A stretch of 64,000 nucleotides of DNA. Origin: Mactromeris polynyma. Its lineage: Eukaryota > Mollusca > Bivalvia > Venerida > Mactridae. The DNA lies in assembly GCA_032209605.1 (NCBI GenBank), contig JASFXZ010000005.1, positions 30,368,905-30,432,904 on the forward strand, given 5' to 3'. Both the position numbers and the translations under genes were made by a program. Positions within the stretch are counted from its first letter, which is position 1; every line of letters begins with the position of its first letter. Positions 24,301 through 39,300 of the stretch are shown here, piece after piece. The notes beneath the pieces are model-generated. The model made no database searches and was not told where the DNA came from. It saw nothing but the letters and a program-made list of their open reading frames with translations.

Positions 24301-27300
24301 ACTTGTCCAGCTTGAAGAGGTGATTTATAATGGAAATATCCAATTTCGTTCAAAATACTTGACCGGTTTACGATTTCAACTCACCAAATTCACAATTACA
24401 ATTCGTGATTCACAATTTAAATTGTATGAATTCAATTTATAAATTCGTGAAGCTGAAATCGTGAATTAAAGAATTTGTTAAGTGGAAATTTTGAAATTGT
24501 GATTTTCCTAGGAGAGAAATAATGAAGTGTGAATGTCACCACCGGTCTTTCGTAGATAATATTTCTAATTGCTTTTATTGTAGGTAATATTAAGCATCGC
24601 AAGAAAAGAGTCTTCGGCTGGATTAAACGCAAGATAATTCAACCTGTAATTTGCTTGTTATTCTGTGAGTACATCAAAATATTATACATAACTGACCAAC
24701 ACTGAAAACATTCTAAAATACGAGTATTGAACCCTGCCAATACCTCATAATATTGATAAACGTCTGACAAGGCACTTAATGTACAGTGTATCATGATTAA
24801 TGTGTAATGGTTAACACATAGTAACACACAGTAAGTTGGCATGGTTGACAGTCGTGGTTGACGAATCATGGTGCTTGGATTATGCTTCATGAATGCCATA
24901 TGCCACATTGTTAATATTGCGCGGTTAACAAGTCATCTGTACCTATGGTGTATATGTATGCACCCCTTAATCTGTTTCTTGCGTTTTGGCCGTACCTGTG
25001 TGTGCCTAGATCTGTCCAGGGAGTTCTGGTGTTTGAATGCGGCCCTTTCATTATGGGTTATCTGATATCATACTTGACAATTGTTTGTGAAATTACACAG
25101 TTCGTAAACCAGCAGAACAAAGATCGAACAAGAAATTGATATAGAGCAACTTGATGTTATTATTGCTGATATTGTTTTATAACATCCCTTAACCAGGCGA
25201 TTCAACGACAACACCACCACCACCGCCTCCAAAATATCCACCAGAATTTCGCTATCCCTGTACACCTAAAGAAATCAAAAGCAATTTCAAAGTTGCGACC
25301 GGTGAGAACAGCGTTAAAATATCCTGGACAAATCCAGTTGCAAATGATAGAAATGGAGGTAAACCGATGTAAGTAGATTTTTAAGTAAGTTAGAGTTTTA
25401 ATATCATATGATAAGAACAATCACTGGCTCTTGGAGGGAAAAGAAGACAAAACATATAGTTAACTTTTATTGTAAAATCTACTGAATTCCGACATAATTA
25501 TGTCCTGAACTAAATATTGAAAAGTTAAGTTAGATTATACATAAAAATGCAAATTAAACAAAGCATACGATGTTTAGGTTCTTGTGACATCATTGATAAA
25601 ATAATGCGGAAAAAAGTGAAAGAATAATAACTAAGGCTTATTTCTGTTACACTAGAGTACAACAAGTGAGTGGAGGTGGCAATGGAGGACAATTTCAAGG
25701 GACCATTGGAGGCAAGACACACTACATAACGTATATGGCAAAAGACAGTGACGGTTTAAGAGGATATTGCCACTTTTCATTCACGGTGACCGGTAAGCAT
25801 TCACATTTATAACTTTTAAAACAAAATATTGCTTTGTATAAAGTGGCATCATCAGTCAAACAAGGGACGGAGCGGACATGAGGCACGACAATTTGACTTT
25901 CTAAATGTCATAAGATCAATTAAATCGAATTACAAGAAAAATGACAGGACAAAATACCAACTATTAACAATATCATTTGAAATTTTCATTTTAGACATAG
26001 TTGAATAATTTGCAATGCAGCTTGCAGTCAATTTACGTTATTTTCCTATTCTGATAATGTCATTACGTCAAACTTGACTATTATGGTCATGTCTGGGAGA
26101 TAAATTGCCAAGTCTCCCAAGCTTCACAATTCACTTCAGACACAAGGTCATGTGCTCTAAAAGCAAATGAATATGAGTGCAGTAAACAGAATAGACAAAA
26201 TAAATGTACTGTATACTGTCTAAAGGTTGGTAATGTAGCAAGTCCTACTTTGAAACAATGGCTCGAGTCAGCACTGGTTACATTAACAAGAATTGTGTTC
26301 CACTCAACGATGGTATGTGGGAAGTATGAATATTATATGTTATCACATGGAGTATAAGATAAAATAGTGTAATATACTGGTGTTAAAATGAAGTAATTGT
26401 CGATATCCATTGGTCTTCTAACACCATTTTGGTTCTGTCTCCCTCGGGACATACATTTTCTGTAACTTGCGAATGATTGTTGGCTCTGCGTTTTTACCTG
26501 GGCATGACATGACGACTTGAATAGCACAACAGGTCTTTACTTTGCCGTATTGTATTTTTCCTTTGGTATAATTATAGTATTTGTATGTGTCTTGTTTTCA
26601 GTGTTAACATGCGCCATTCCACCGTGGCCTTCCAATGGACATCGAAACTGTGATGATTTCCGTGTTGGAAGTCAATGTCAGTACGAGTGTCATGCCGGGT
26701 ATAAATTAACCGGAAATGGTATTGTAACATGTGAGAATACTCAGACACCCACGTGGTCGGCCATTCCAACATGTGAAAGTAAGTAACGTATCAGCACTAA
26801 GACTCCCACGTGGTCAGCCATTCCAACATTTGAAAGTAAGTAACATATCAACACTAAGACAACCATGTGGTCAGCCATTCCAACACGTGAAAGTAAGTAA
26901 CATATCAACACTAAGACAACCATGTGGTCAGCCATTCCACATTTGAAAGTAAGTAACATATCAACACTAAGACTCCCATGTGGTCAGCCATTCCACATTT
27001 GAAAGTAAGTAACATATCAACACTAAGACAACCATGTGGTCAGCCATTCCACATTTGAAAGTAAGTAACATATCAACACTAAGACTCCCATGTGGTCAGC
27101 CATTCCACATTTGAAAGTAAGTAACATATCAACACTAAGACAACCATGTGGTCAGCCATTCCACATTTGAAAGTAAGTAACATATCAACACTAAGACTCC
27201 CATGTGGTCAGCCATTCCAACATGTGAAAGTAAGAAACATATCAACACTAAGACAACCATGTGGTCAGCCATTCCAACATGTGAAAGTAAGTAACAAATC

Positions 27301-30300
27301 AACACTAAGACAACCATGTGGTCAGCCATTCCACATGTGAAAGTAAGTAACATATCAACACTAAGACAACCACGTGGTCGGCCATTCCAACATGTGAAAG
27401 TAAGTAACATATCAACACTAAGACAACCATGTGGTCAGCCATTCCAACATGTGAAAGTAAGTAACATATCAACACTAAGACAACCATGTAGTCGGCCATT
27501 CCACATTTGAAAGTAAGTAACATATCAACACTAAGAAAACCATGTGGTCAGCCATTCCAACATGCGAAAATAAGTAACATATCAACACTAAGACAACCAT
27601 GTGGTCAGCCATTCCACATTTGAAAGTAAGTAACATATCAACACTAAGAAAACCATGTGGTCAGCCATTCCAACATGCGAAAATAAGTAACATATCAACA
27701 CTAAGACAACCATGTGGTCAGCCATTCCACATTTGAAAGTAAGTAACATATCAACACTAAGACTCCCATGTGGTCAGCCATTCCACATTTGAAAGTAAGT
27801 AACATATCAACACTAAGACAACCATGTGGTCAGCTATTCCACATTTGAAAGTAAGTAACATATCAACACTAAGACTCCCATGTGGTCAGCCATTCCACAT
27901 TTGAAAGTAAGTAACATATCAACACTAAGACTCCCATGTGGTCAGCCATTCCAACATTTGAAAGCAAGTAACATATCAACACTAAGACAACCATGTGGTC
28001 AGCCATTCCAACATGCGAAAATAATATATGAACACTAAGACAACCATGTGGTCAGCCATTCCAACATTTGAAAGTAAATAACATATCAACACTAAGACTC
28101 CCATGTGGTCAGCCATTCCAACATGTGAAAGTAAGTAACATATCAACACTAAGACAACCATGTGGTCAGCCATTCCAACATGTGAAAGTAAGTAACATAT
28201 CAACACTAAGACAACCACGTGGTCGGCCATTCCAACATTTGAAAGTAAGTAACATATCAACACTAAGACAACCATGTGGTCAGCCATTCCAACATTTGAA
28301 AGTTAGTAACATATCAACACTAAGACCACCATGTGGTCAGCCATTCCAACATTTGAAAGTAAGTAACATATCAACACTAAGACAACCATGTAGTCGGCCA
28401 TTCCACATTTGAAAGTAAGTAACATATCAACACTAAGACAACAATGTAGTCGGCCATTCCACATTTGAAAGTAAGTAACATATCAACACTAAGACAACCA
28501 TGTAGTCGGCCATTCCACATTTGAAAGTAAGTAACATATCAACACTAAGACAACCATGTAGTCGGCCATTCCACATTTGAAAGTAAGTAACATATCAACA
28601 CTAAGACAACCATGTAGTCGGCCATTCCACATTTGAAAGTAAGTAACATATCAACACTAAGACCACCATGTGGTCAGCCATTCCAACATTTGAAAGCAAG
28701 TAACATATCAACACTAAGACAACCATGTGGTCAGCCATTCCAACATGCGAAAATAATATATGAACACTAAGACAACCATGTGGTCAGCAATTCCAACATG
28801 CGAAAATAAGTAACATATCAACACTAAGACTACCATGTGGTCAGCTTTTCCAACATGTGAAAGTAAGTAACATATCAACACTAAGACTACCATGTGGTCA
28901 GCTATTCCAACATGTGAAAGTAAGTAACATATCAACACTAAAACAACCATGTGGTCAGCCATTCCAACATTTGAAAGTTAGTAACATATCAGCACTAAGA
29001 CCACCATGTGGTCAGCCATTCCAACATTTGAAAGTAAGTAACATATCAACACTAAGACAACCATGTAGTCGGCCATTCCACATTTGAAAGTAAGTAACAT
29101 ATCAACACTAAGACAACCATGTAGTCGGCCATTCCACATTTGAAAGTAAGTAACATATCAACACTAAGACAACCATGTAGTCGGCCATTCCACATTTGAA
29201 AGTAAGTAACATATCAACACTAAGACAACCATGTAGTCGGCCATTCCACATTTGAAAGTAAGTAACATATCAACACTAAGACAACCATGTAGTCGGCCAT
29301 TCCACATTTGAAAGTAAGTAACATATCAACACGAAGACAACCATGTGGTCAGCCATTCCAACATGCGAAAATAAGTAGCATATCAACACTAAGACAACCA
29401 TGTGGTCAGCCATTCCAACATGCGAAAATAAGTAACATATCAACACTTAGACTACCATGTGGTCAGCTATTCCAACATGTGAAAGTAAGTAACGTATCAA
29501 CACTAAGACACCCACGTGGTCAGCCATTCCAACATGTGAAAGTAAGTAACGTATCAACACTAAGACACCCACGTGGTCAGCAATTCCAACATTTGAAAGT
29601 AAGTAACGTTTCAACACTAAGAAAACCACCACTAAATAATTCTCGGGCATAATATAAATATGTCGGGTACATACGTCCTCAAAATATTTATTGCCATAAC
29701 ATCTTCACCTCAGACCTGCATGAACAGTGCGTAATTTGTTATCATGATGTAATTATCTTTACTAACACAACCAATATTTATTTATTTCCCTTCCAGAAGT
29801 CACATGTGAACCTCCTACCCTACCAGCCAATGGTAGTGTGGATTGTGCTGATCTAACTTATCCCTACCAATCAGTATGTGCAATGAGGTGTAATGAAAGC
29901 TTCTCATTAAAAGGACAACTGTATACACAATGCCAGAAAGATGGAACATGGTTCTATGTCGGGACAACTACGTGCATTGGTAAATCTTTAAGTTATTCAA
30001 TTTGTCTGAGAGTGTTAGCGTTAATTAGTAACAAGTAGGCCTACCTTAAAAATATTCATTCGATCCAAGAATTCCTTGGTACTCACCATTGATTGTAATC
30101 ATGTAAACTGATTGGTTTTGTAGATGACAGCCCACCATCCTTAATGTGCAAGACTCCACAGATATTTTACGCGGACCGACGATCCACATCTACGTCAGTA
30201 ACATGGGAGATTCCTACTGCAACTGATAGAACTGATCCAGCATCTAAACTCATCCAGACATCTGGTCCATCAATGGGTGATGTGATTTCTGTTGGAAGTG

Positions 30301-33300
30301 AATATGTTACATACATAGCGATAGACTCAGATAGCAACATATCACCAGAATGTACAATCGAACTTCAAGTGCTAGGTATGTTCACACTTTAAAACGTTAA
30401 GCGTTGTTATATGATTGATGTCAATGCAAACTAGCCCGTAGCTCTGTCTGAATACAGTATGTTGTCTGCACCGTTACATTACTTTGTCTGCGTCACTTAA
30501 CTACTAAATGACTTCTTGGTTAGCCAGTAGCTACCATCCATTATATACGTGCGTATTGCAATTACTGCTTCCTCGTATGTAAGCTGGTTTGATTGAACGT
30601 ATAGCGACAATCAAATGGCATCGATCATTTTGAATATGTGACGTGCCTAATGATATTCCCAAGAAAATGATTCTCCAGAGAGAGAGAGAGAGTGAGGGGG
30701 GGGGGGGAGAGAGAGAGAGAGAGACAGAGAGAGACAGAGAGAGACAGAGAGAGACAGAGAGAGACAGAGAGAGAGCTACAGTTATCATTTATCTATAGTT
30801 AATTGCCACATACGACAAGCGCTGTGAAATATTTTTATGACCTTGATGGTCAAATGATAGACCAGGTAGATTTACGGTTTCAAATGAAATTTCAGAAATA
30901 ACATGTGGTCATCCACTGAACACTCTACTGGATACTTATCTGTCATTTAATTGTTCTGGCACGGGATATGCATACGGTGTCGAGTGCAAGCTATCATGTT
31001 TGGCTAACCTTCCACGTAATGGCACTGATTTGATAACGTGTGAAGATAATGGCAAAGCTGTCGGTGAATGGTACTGGGGCAATGGAACAGCCATTCTGTA
31101 AAGGTATTAGTATTTATTTGCATTTTGTATTTAGAAGAGCAAAGCGAGTACTCTTCTTTTTTATAATCAAATCTTGCGTATGCTCGTAAACAAGCCGATA
31201 CGACAACAATTGAAAAGCATGATTAACTAGAAGTAACAACGTTCTACTAAACCTGTGGAAAGCCTTGGTTTTCACACAATTAAGGTTAAACATTTGGATA
31301 AAAACCAGTTTTAACAGTGTGATTCGTGTATGTTGCAGAAATTGCCTGCCCGGAGTTAAACCCACCGATCAATGGTGCGCTTGTTTATGATACTATTCAA
31401 GGAAGACCTGCTTACACGATGATGTGTAATAAAAACCATGATATCCCGGTCATGGGCAGCAACTTCAATGGCATTTACTTCTGTTTTGACACTACAGGAT
31501 GGCAGCCTACCAACATAGTACCAGATTGTATAGAAGGTAATGTCAAGTTTAGTTCTGGTTTGTTTTACCGGTTCACAAAAGGTTTATATATAATTATGTT
31601 CTTTTCATGTGGTTAGTCACTGTGGCAAACTTTATTCAGTCATCAATGAGATGGTTACTTGATATTAATTTGACATTAATTTCCTGGACATTCGATAAGT
31701 TTTCAATATAACAAAGCATGACGGGCTTAGTCATACTAATATCTCACACAATCCAAGTGTTGAGTATTAAACCACAGAACGCCATTTTAACGGCTGTTTA
31801 GCAATGTCTAATGGAAATTAAATATTTATTGATAAACGTAATATTCCATCGTAACATCGTATTAACAGATTTTACTACCTCATCATGCCGACCACATTGC
31901 CAAAGGTAAAATGTTTTGCATTCCTGCTTTTTTCAGTAATAAATCCCAGATTCCTACGACTTCCTGGAGAAATGTTCTATTATGGCGGTGACTGTGGTAC
32001 AAATGAAACAATGGCGGAGATCGAACAAAATTGTATAGCCATACTCGAGTCTGGAATAAATCCACTCTTTGCTGACATATGTCCCCCTGGTGAAACATGC
32101 ACTGCTGGAAACATTGTCATACGATGCGGCCCTATTCAAATCAGAAGAAAAAGAAAAGCAACTCCAGTCCTTGACAACCCGATTATGGACAAGTATAGAA
32201 AACCGATTAATTCCGTCGGTATGTTCTATCTTGTTTGAGTATCGAAACTTGTATTACATGTTAAGAACAGTCTTATTATGAACAAAAACACAAGATAAAT
32301 AAACCAGTACGTATCTACAACAATTCTTTACAAATATCCACCTTATATATAGGGACATGTTCAATGTAAAAAGTTTGTTTGCGTTAAATGTTTCGGCGGC
32401 GTCTATCTCCCGATTCCCGCTAAGAAATATTAACCCATTGAAAGTGCGTTATGTTGTCTTTATATATTCAATAGTTGATCAATAAACTTGCCAGTATTAC
32501 TGTTTTACTTTAAACAGTTGAGTATCCTCACACACTACAGAAACGTCAAGCTGAAAGTTTCTTACTTGTTTTCAAGATGGACATTGTTTTAACAATGACA
32601 TTGCCAGCGGGTGCGTCACTAATGTCAGAAATAGCTTATTATGATGATGCCATGGCTTTACTGTCATCCACTACACAAGATTTTCTCAACAACGGTTCTC
32701 ACATACACAATTTTACAACAAAAAGTGATTCCTGGCGAACACCAGATTACGCAGACATAGAATGTGACATTGGATACATCTTAGACGGAGATGTTTGCCG
32801 TATGTATTCATGTTATCATAACCATCTTATGCTGTTACTAAATTCTAAGCTTCAACAAAATATTCATCAGAAGTAATTAACGTATGTGCATATTGGTTCT
32901 TCAATCAACTGAGTTGCAATTTAAATATTTTACAATAATAACATTATACGTTGCAAGTTTTCAGAATGTAAAATGAAGCATTGAAAAGACATTTATAAAA
33001 TGTGTATATTCTAGAACCCTGTCCATTGGGCCACTATTTGAATGAGACGACAAACAAGTGCGAGCAATGTCCCATTGGTCAGTACGCAGATGGAGAAGGT
33101 AGCATTGCTTGTATATTATGTGATGTTGGATATTCAACTAAACAGATCGGCTCCAAGTTTCTTGACAACTGTACAGGTCAGTGAAAGTACCTTAGATAAA
33201 TATTCATATTATCATAAGAGCCCCGGTAATGTATTACATGTACCATATTTTATGTTAGGTGGATGTACATGCATGTTACATGCTCTCCAAGAGGTATGAA

Positions 33301-36300
33301 TGATACAGCATTTCGTCGATTACCGACCTTTGATTCATCTAAAGCAGTTAGAACCAGACCACTTTTGTTATTGTCGAATATGGCCGTATACGCCAAACTA
33401 TTTTCATTGATTTATTATCACTTGGAATTCTAGGGGTGTTTACACTACATGACAGCACATTTACACTTTCATCAAATACCAGTTCCGATAAATACTTTCA
33501 GAATTATGTGAATCAGGCACTGCAAACTTAGATGAAATGCAGCCTTTCGACTACCGACCATTGAGTCTCCAATACCAGTTTGAATCAGAACACATTTTTG
33601 TCGTTGTCGAATATTGTCATACACACCCAGCGGTTTGAAAAAGAACCTATTTTCATTGATAAATTACCATTGGGAATTCTAGGGGTATTAACACTACATG
33701 ACTGCAGATTTGCACTTGCATTACTTACCATTACCGACCATTGAGTCTCCTATAGCAGTTTGAATCAAAACACATTTTTGCCATTGTCATCAAGCGGTTT
33801 GAAAAAGAACCTTTAAAATATAATTGAAATATGATTGCAGAATTATGTGGATCAGGCACTTCATCCCCAGATAGAATGCAGCCTTGTTCTTCCTGTCTGT
33901 ATGGAGAATATCAGGATGATGTAGGACAAACAACTTGTAAACGATGTCCAAGTGGAACAACTACACAAACTACAAACACTACATCAAGTCAAGATTGTCT
34001 GAGTGAGATATAAAGAGAATACTCATTTTTCAGTCCCTTCGGTCCATGGCCAAGTCACTGTATTTGCTTGACCTGAATGGATTTCATCCCCTTTTTGTAC
34101 CCTCCTTATTCCATTTTTCTCAGGTTTTGGTAATATCCTCCAGCAAAATTAATTATTGCTTCATCATATAGGTGTTTGCTTAACTGTGGTAATGATTCCC
34201 TGGTATTATTCTGTGTGTTGATACATTGTCATGTGTATGAAGCCTTCCCTGTACCAACTTAATCCACTATAATATTCATCTAAATAAATCGGCATAAACC
34301 TTGGTCATTATTCAACTTGAGACTAGAATCTAGCATCCAACATTCAAAACCTTTTTTAAATCAGTTATGGGTTTCCTTTACAGGTTACGATACTCTTATT
34401 AAAGACACGGGTGGGCCAGTATCACTAGCAAATATACCTTCCAGTATGAATGACATGACCTTTATGTTCTGGACAAAACGAGTTGATGAACACACACTGG
34501 CTACCACAATTCAGCTAAAGAGTGATGGTAATGATAGATGTATACTCTATTTAACGGAAAACGTCAGAGTTCAAATACCGTACGTTGTTTTAATTACTTA
34601 GTAATTAAGATTTAATGTCCGAAAGTGTAATGATGACTTTCACAAGATATTTATATAAAAATGTTTTGAAACCCTCATTAAGTTTAGAACTGTTTTAAAG
34701 AATGAACAGCAGCGTGAATATTCCTATTCTCTGTGCATCCTTTCTAAGAGTATTTTGGGTAGGATATTTTCAAATGTGTAGTATAATGTGGAACATAACC
34801 TACAAGCATAACACTAATGGTATATTGTATGCTGGACTATAAATGTAAGAGGTGTATCCCATGGCAATGTAGTGACTGTGACTGCTTCACTAAGGAGGTC
34901 AACGTTAGTGTAGAGAAATAAATACAGTGGTTGAGACTACGTTAGTGTCTAAATTATTACAATAAAAAAAAGAACATTTTAGAATATAAGCTTATGGCAT
35001 GTGCACGAATTTAACACATATTTTGATATTAAATCAAGGAACGGGATTGATGAAACAGTTGAAGAAGTAAGCAGTGATATATGGAAACATGTAGCAGTTG
35101 CATGGAACACAGCGGTCAACAATGTTGTTGTTTACATTGATGGTGACGTGAAGTTCACATCAACAGTCTCAAGTAGCAGCCCGTTGATATCAAATGGTGA
35201 ACTTATACTGACAGCCAGTGGTCATTCAGGTAACACTGGAATATTCATCGGTACAAATACATTCAAGAAAGTAATAATTGGGGAATTCCTATTTCACCCA
35301 TTAGTTATGCTTACACAAAAGTTTCTATATTGGCTGTGAACTTTGTATGTGAAATTTCACGCTCGACTTCAATTTTTACATGTTCATGTTTAGTTTGAAA
35401 GCTGTTTGAATAGTAAATACAATTGCCGTACCAAATAGTCTGCTCCAGTAAAACAAAGAGTCTATTATGTTATTACACATGCTGAATGCTGCCATAATAC
35501 AGAGGCTATTATTTCATATAATGAATGAAGAAGTCGAGCAAGAAATGCTAAGTACAATCTGCACTGCCCCAAAAGCACTAGGAGGGATTGTAACGAAACA
35601 TACATGAAAACAATGACAAACCTACAAAAGCAGAACAGACATTAGATGCAGCATAACGCAAAATATGTTCTTCCATAACCCAGATTATATTATTTCATTA
35701 CACAGAATATGTACTTCTATAACAGAGATTATATTATTTCATTACACAGAATATGTACTTCTATAAAACAGACGCCATTATTTCATTCTACAGAATACGT
35801 ACTTCTATAACAGAGAGTATATTATTTCAATACACAGAGTATGTACTTCTATAAAACAGACGCCATTAGTTTACTCTACAGAATATGTACTTCTTTAACA
35901 GAGAGTATATTATTTCATTACAAAGAATATATACTTCCATAACACAGTGTATATTATTTCATTACACCGCATATTTAAATGTACTACCATAACACAGACA
36001 CTAATCTTCCACATCCAAATAAGACGACATCATTTCCGAGCAGACACCACTATAAATGACCAAACGCTTGTGTATCTTTAGTGGCGAAAAACAACTGCCC
36101 ACGATATAATTTGTTAATGATTTAGTAGAAAAATATTTCATAACAACATAAAGAATACTGTCAATGATATTACATTATTACTGATCTCTTTATGTTTAAC
36201 AGGCATCCACTTGACTGGATTACACCTCAAGCATAGATCGCTTAATGTAACCGAAATCATGGATCATGCTTCGTCTTGCCACGTGACTGACGAAGATGAC

Positions 36301-39300
36301 GTCATCAATATGGACGTTTTCCGAAACATCTACGCGGAAGGAGTGTATCTTTTGAGTCCTTCAAACTGCGACGGTATTTTTAAACTGTCGTCATTCATTA
36401 AATGTTTTGCTTACTGCTTTTCCGTCTATTCGAATTGTCCCAACAATAAAATGTATTAATTCATTAACACTATTTTATCTCACGTTTCCTTTGCTATTAT
36501 GTTTTATGATATTTACTTGGGGTCAATCGATTATTTTACCATAGTAAAACTTTGCCGAAACCGCTAAACTGGGGATTATGTCATCGTGAGCAATTTGTGC
36601 ACAATTTGTTGCTACAAAGTATCGGTGTTGTTGATGGGGGAAATACACCGAAATTACATTAGAGGAAATAATAGCCGCTGAAAAGAATGAAGTTGCTCTT
36701 GAAAGTGGTCCTATGGAGAGGACAAACAGTAACATAAATATCATAACGAAATAAAAAAAACCAGATTGGGTCACGAATAAACTGAATTGAATTCAACAAT
36801 TGATACATGTACGAAGTAAGCGCTTGTCTCATGTAGATAGTATGTACAAAATTTTAACATGCTCCTTCTAATATTTTGTAAATGTGTACATCCAAAACTA
36901 TTTTTCAGTTGTTGACAACTGTGAGCCAGATCCTTGTAATGGACATCAATGTATATATGGACAAGATACATTTGTATGTCATTGTAACTCGGGTTGGTCC
37001 GGAGATACATGTTCAGTACCACCAAATTATTGTATAAACAATGAATGCACAAATAGAGCTACTTGTCAAAACGGTGTCTCAAATTACACGTGTGATTGCT
37101 TACCGGGGTATTCTGGGCATATGTGTGAAGTTCCACCCGGTAAGATATGTGTCATTCTCGCATTCAGGTCTTTATCACGTTTTTCTAGGTAATTCAGTAG
37201 ATACCATTTGACATTGTTGCCATATTAATATTAGTTATTTCAGTATCTATTTGATGCAATTAATGAAAAATATCAATTAACTCAGTTGTTAACTTTCTTT
37301 ACCGAAACAACATTCCATGTTACAATGGTAGAATAAGTGTGAGGTTAGGTGCTCCCTTTTACAATGTGTTAACTCCCAGTGGCATTTGTGCTACTGCCCG
37401 TTCCAAGAAGGTACCCTTACCTTCACCCACTCATGTCTCCATGTGCTTTGGGGTGACAGTTTCCTCTGTATGTGGCATTCCCAGCTCGAATTCATCATTC
37501 ATTTCATTAACATCAGAATAAGACAGGTTAGATTTGACTCGAGCACTGCTAAATTACTTCAAATCATATATTTAGTTGATGGAGGATGGTCGGAATGGGG
37601 ATTATGGTCTGCATGTACGCAGAGATGTAACTCCGGAAACCAGACCCGAAATAGAACATGTGACAGTCCTGTACCAGATATGTATGGCGCTGATTGTGAT
37701 GGAGAAGTTGAAGAGACAATTCCTTGTAACATAGAGGATTGTCAAGGTAAACTAAACGTTTAATAAAATAGAGAAACAATACAATTATGTATAATATTTC
37801 ATACCATTACGGTGCCAATTGACAACATCATAGAGTGCGTAGGTGAGTGAATATGTTGAGGGCCACTTAACCTAACGTTCTGTTTTTTAACTTCACAATG
37901 ATGATCGCTTGTATTATACCAGACTGATTTTACCACATTTAATGCAATGGGTAAGGTATTGTAGAGAAGTCTAGTACTGATAAGTGGTAACATAAAGCTT
38001 TGATGAATGTCACTACATCACCACAAGTCCATGTAAGTTTTAGAAACTGAATAAAGGTGAGTACTTCTGTAATTATCTCTCCGCCGAATGCAAATATGGA
38101 CATGGTAATGGCCTTCCTTCCTAACACTTTCGTCCGGAGCATAACTCCACAATTATTCATTGGATATTCATGAAAGTTACAACAATGATAGATATCATTT
38201 CGAGGAAACGCATTTTACAAGAACCAAAACTCAATCTTACTTACTTTTAATTATCTCTTTTGATTACTTTTTCTTGTCCAGGACTCAGCTCCAATTCTAT
38301 ACAATGGAATTTTTTGAAATATCACACAATGAAATCCGACGTTAAAAAGAAGTGCAATGCATTATTTTGTCTCACATTTAGAATTATCTCCCTTTATTAC
38401 ATGGTTGTTTTGCGAGCATATCTCTGAAACTATTGTATAAAATTTGTTGAGACTTCATACGATGGTAGAGGTAAAGGTGAAAGTATATGCTTGTATCTAT
38501 AACTTGTATCTCGTTTTAAATATTATAAATAGTACTAAAGAATGATACATCACTATCGACCTATCCGGTTCTTGTGCTTTCTAATGCTTGTTCAAATCAT
38601 TAAGCAAAAGCTGTTCAAGAAATATTGATTCATACAACAGAACACAAGAAAATGCTTCGGTGTGAGATTTAGCCATGTGAGACATGTTTTATTTCGTATA
38701 GTCTGTAAGGATATGGATCGAAAGTATGGCACACGGGTTAGCTGCTCCACTGACGCTAACACTGGTTCCCGCATATGTAGTTTGTACTGTGAGAAAAACA
38801 AGTTATTGCCACGAGGACTGACAGACTTTTTAGAATACAACTGTGGTCCAGACACCAACTATGAGTGGCAGCCAATGGACCAGATGCCTTCATGTGTTGG
38901 TAGGTAAACGATACGGTCACTATCACACATAACAATGCTGCCACACAATGTCAGAATGATGTCACACAATCGAATCATTAATATATGATAGGTTGATATT
39001 GCTGATTTCCTATCAAATCATTTGAATACTGTAATGAGTTAGGATATTTTCTTATAGAAGTTACCAAGCTGACTGAACTAATGTTGTTGTTACTGGATGC
39101 CGATCTATTTATTACCATGGAGAGTATTCCATGACAATGAGATGACTGCTGAGTTCCCCTATCTACATGGTGACACTTATACCTACTCTATCCCTAATGT
39201 TTTAATAGACTGATATTTCTAAGGGTTCTGTGTGGGCTATAATTGGCTTGTGTTTGTCGTATTCTCTGTAACAACTTAATTATTCTTTTACGACATTCAG

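Noticed and set aside
26731..29652. Many 60-114 codon frames on both strands
   Set aside because: Translations of the 57-bp array; the true gene frame ends at a stop just after each donor.
30531..30788. Leu/Ser-rich minus-strand frame
   Set aside because: Comes from the GA microsatellite.
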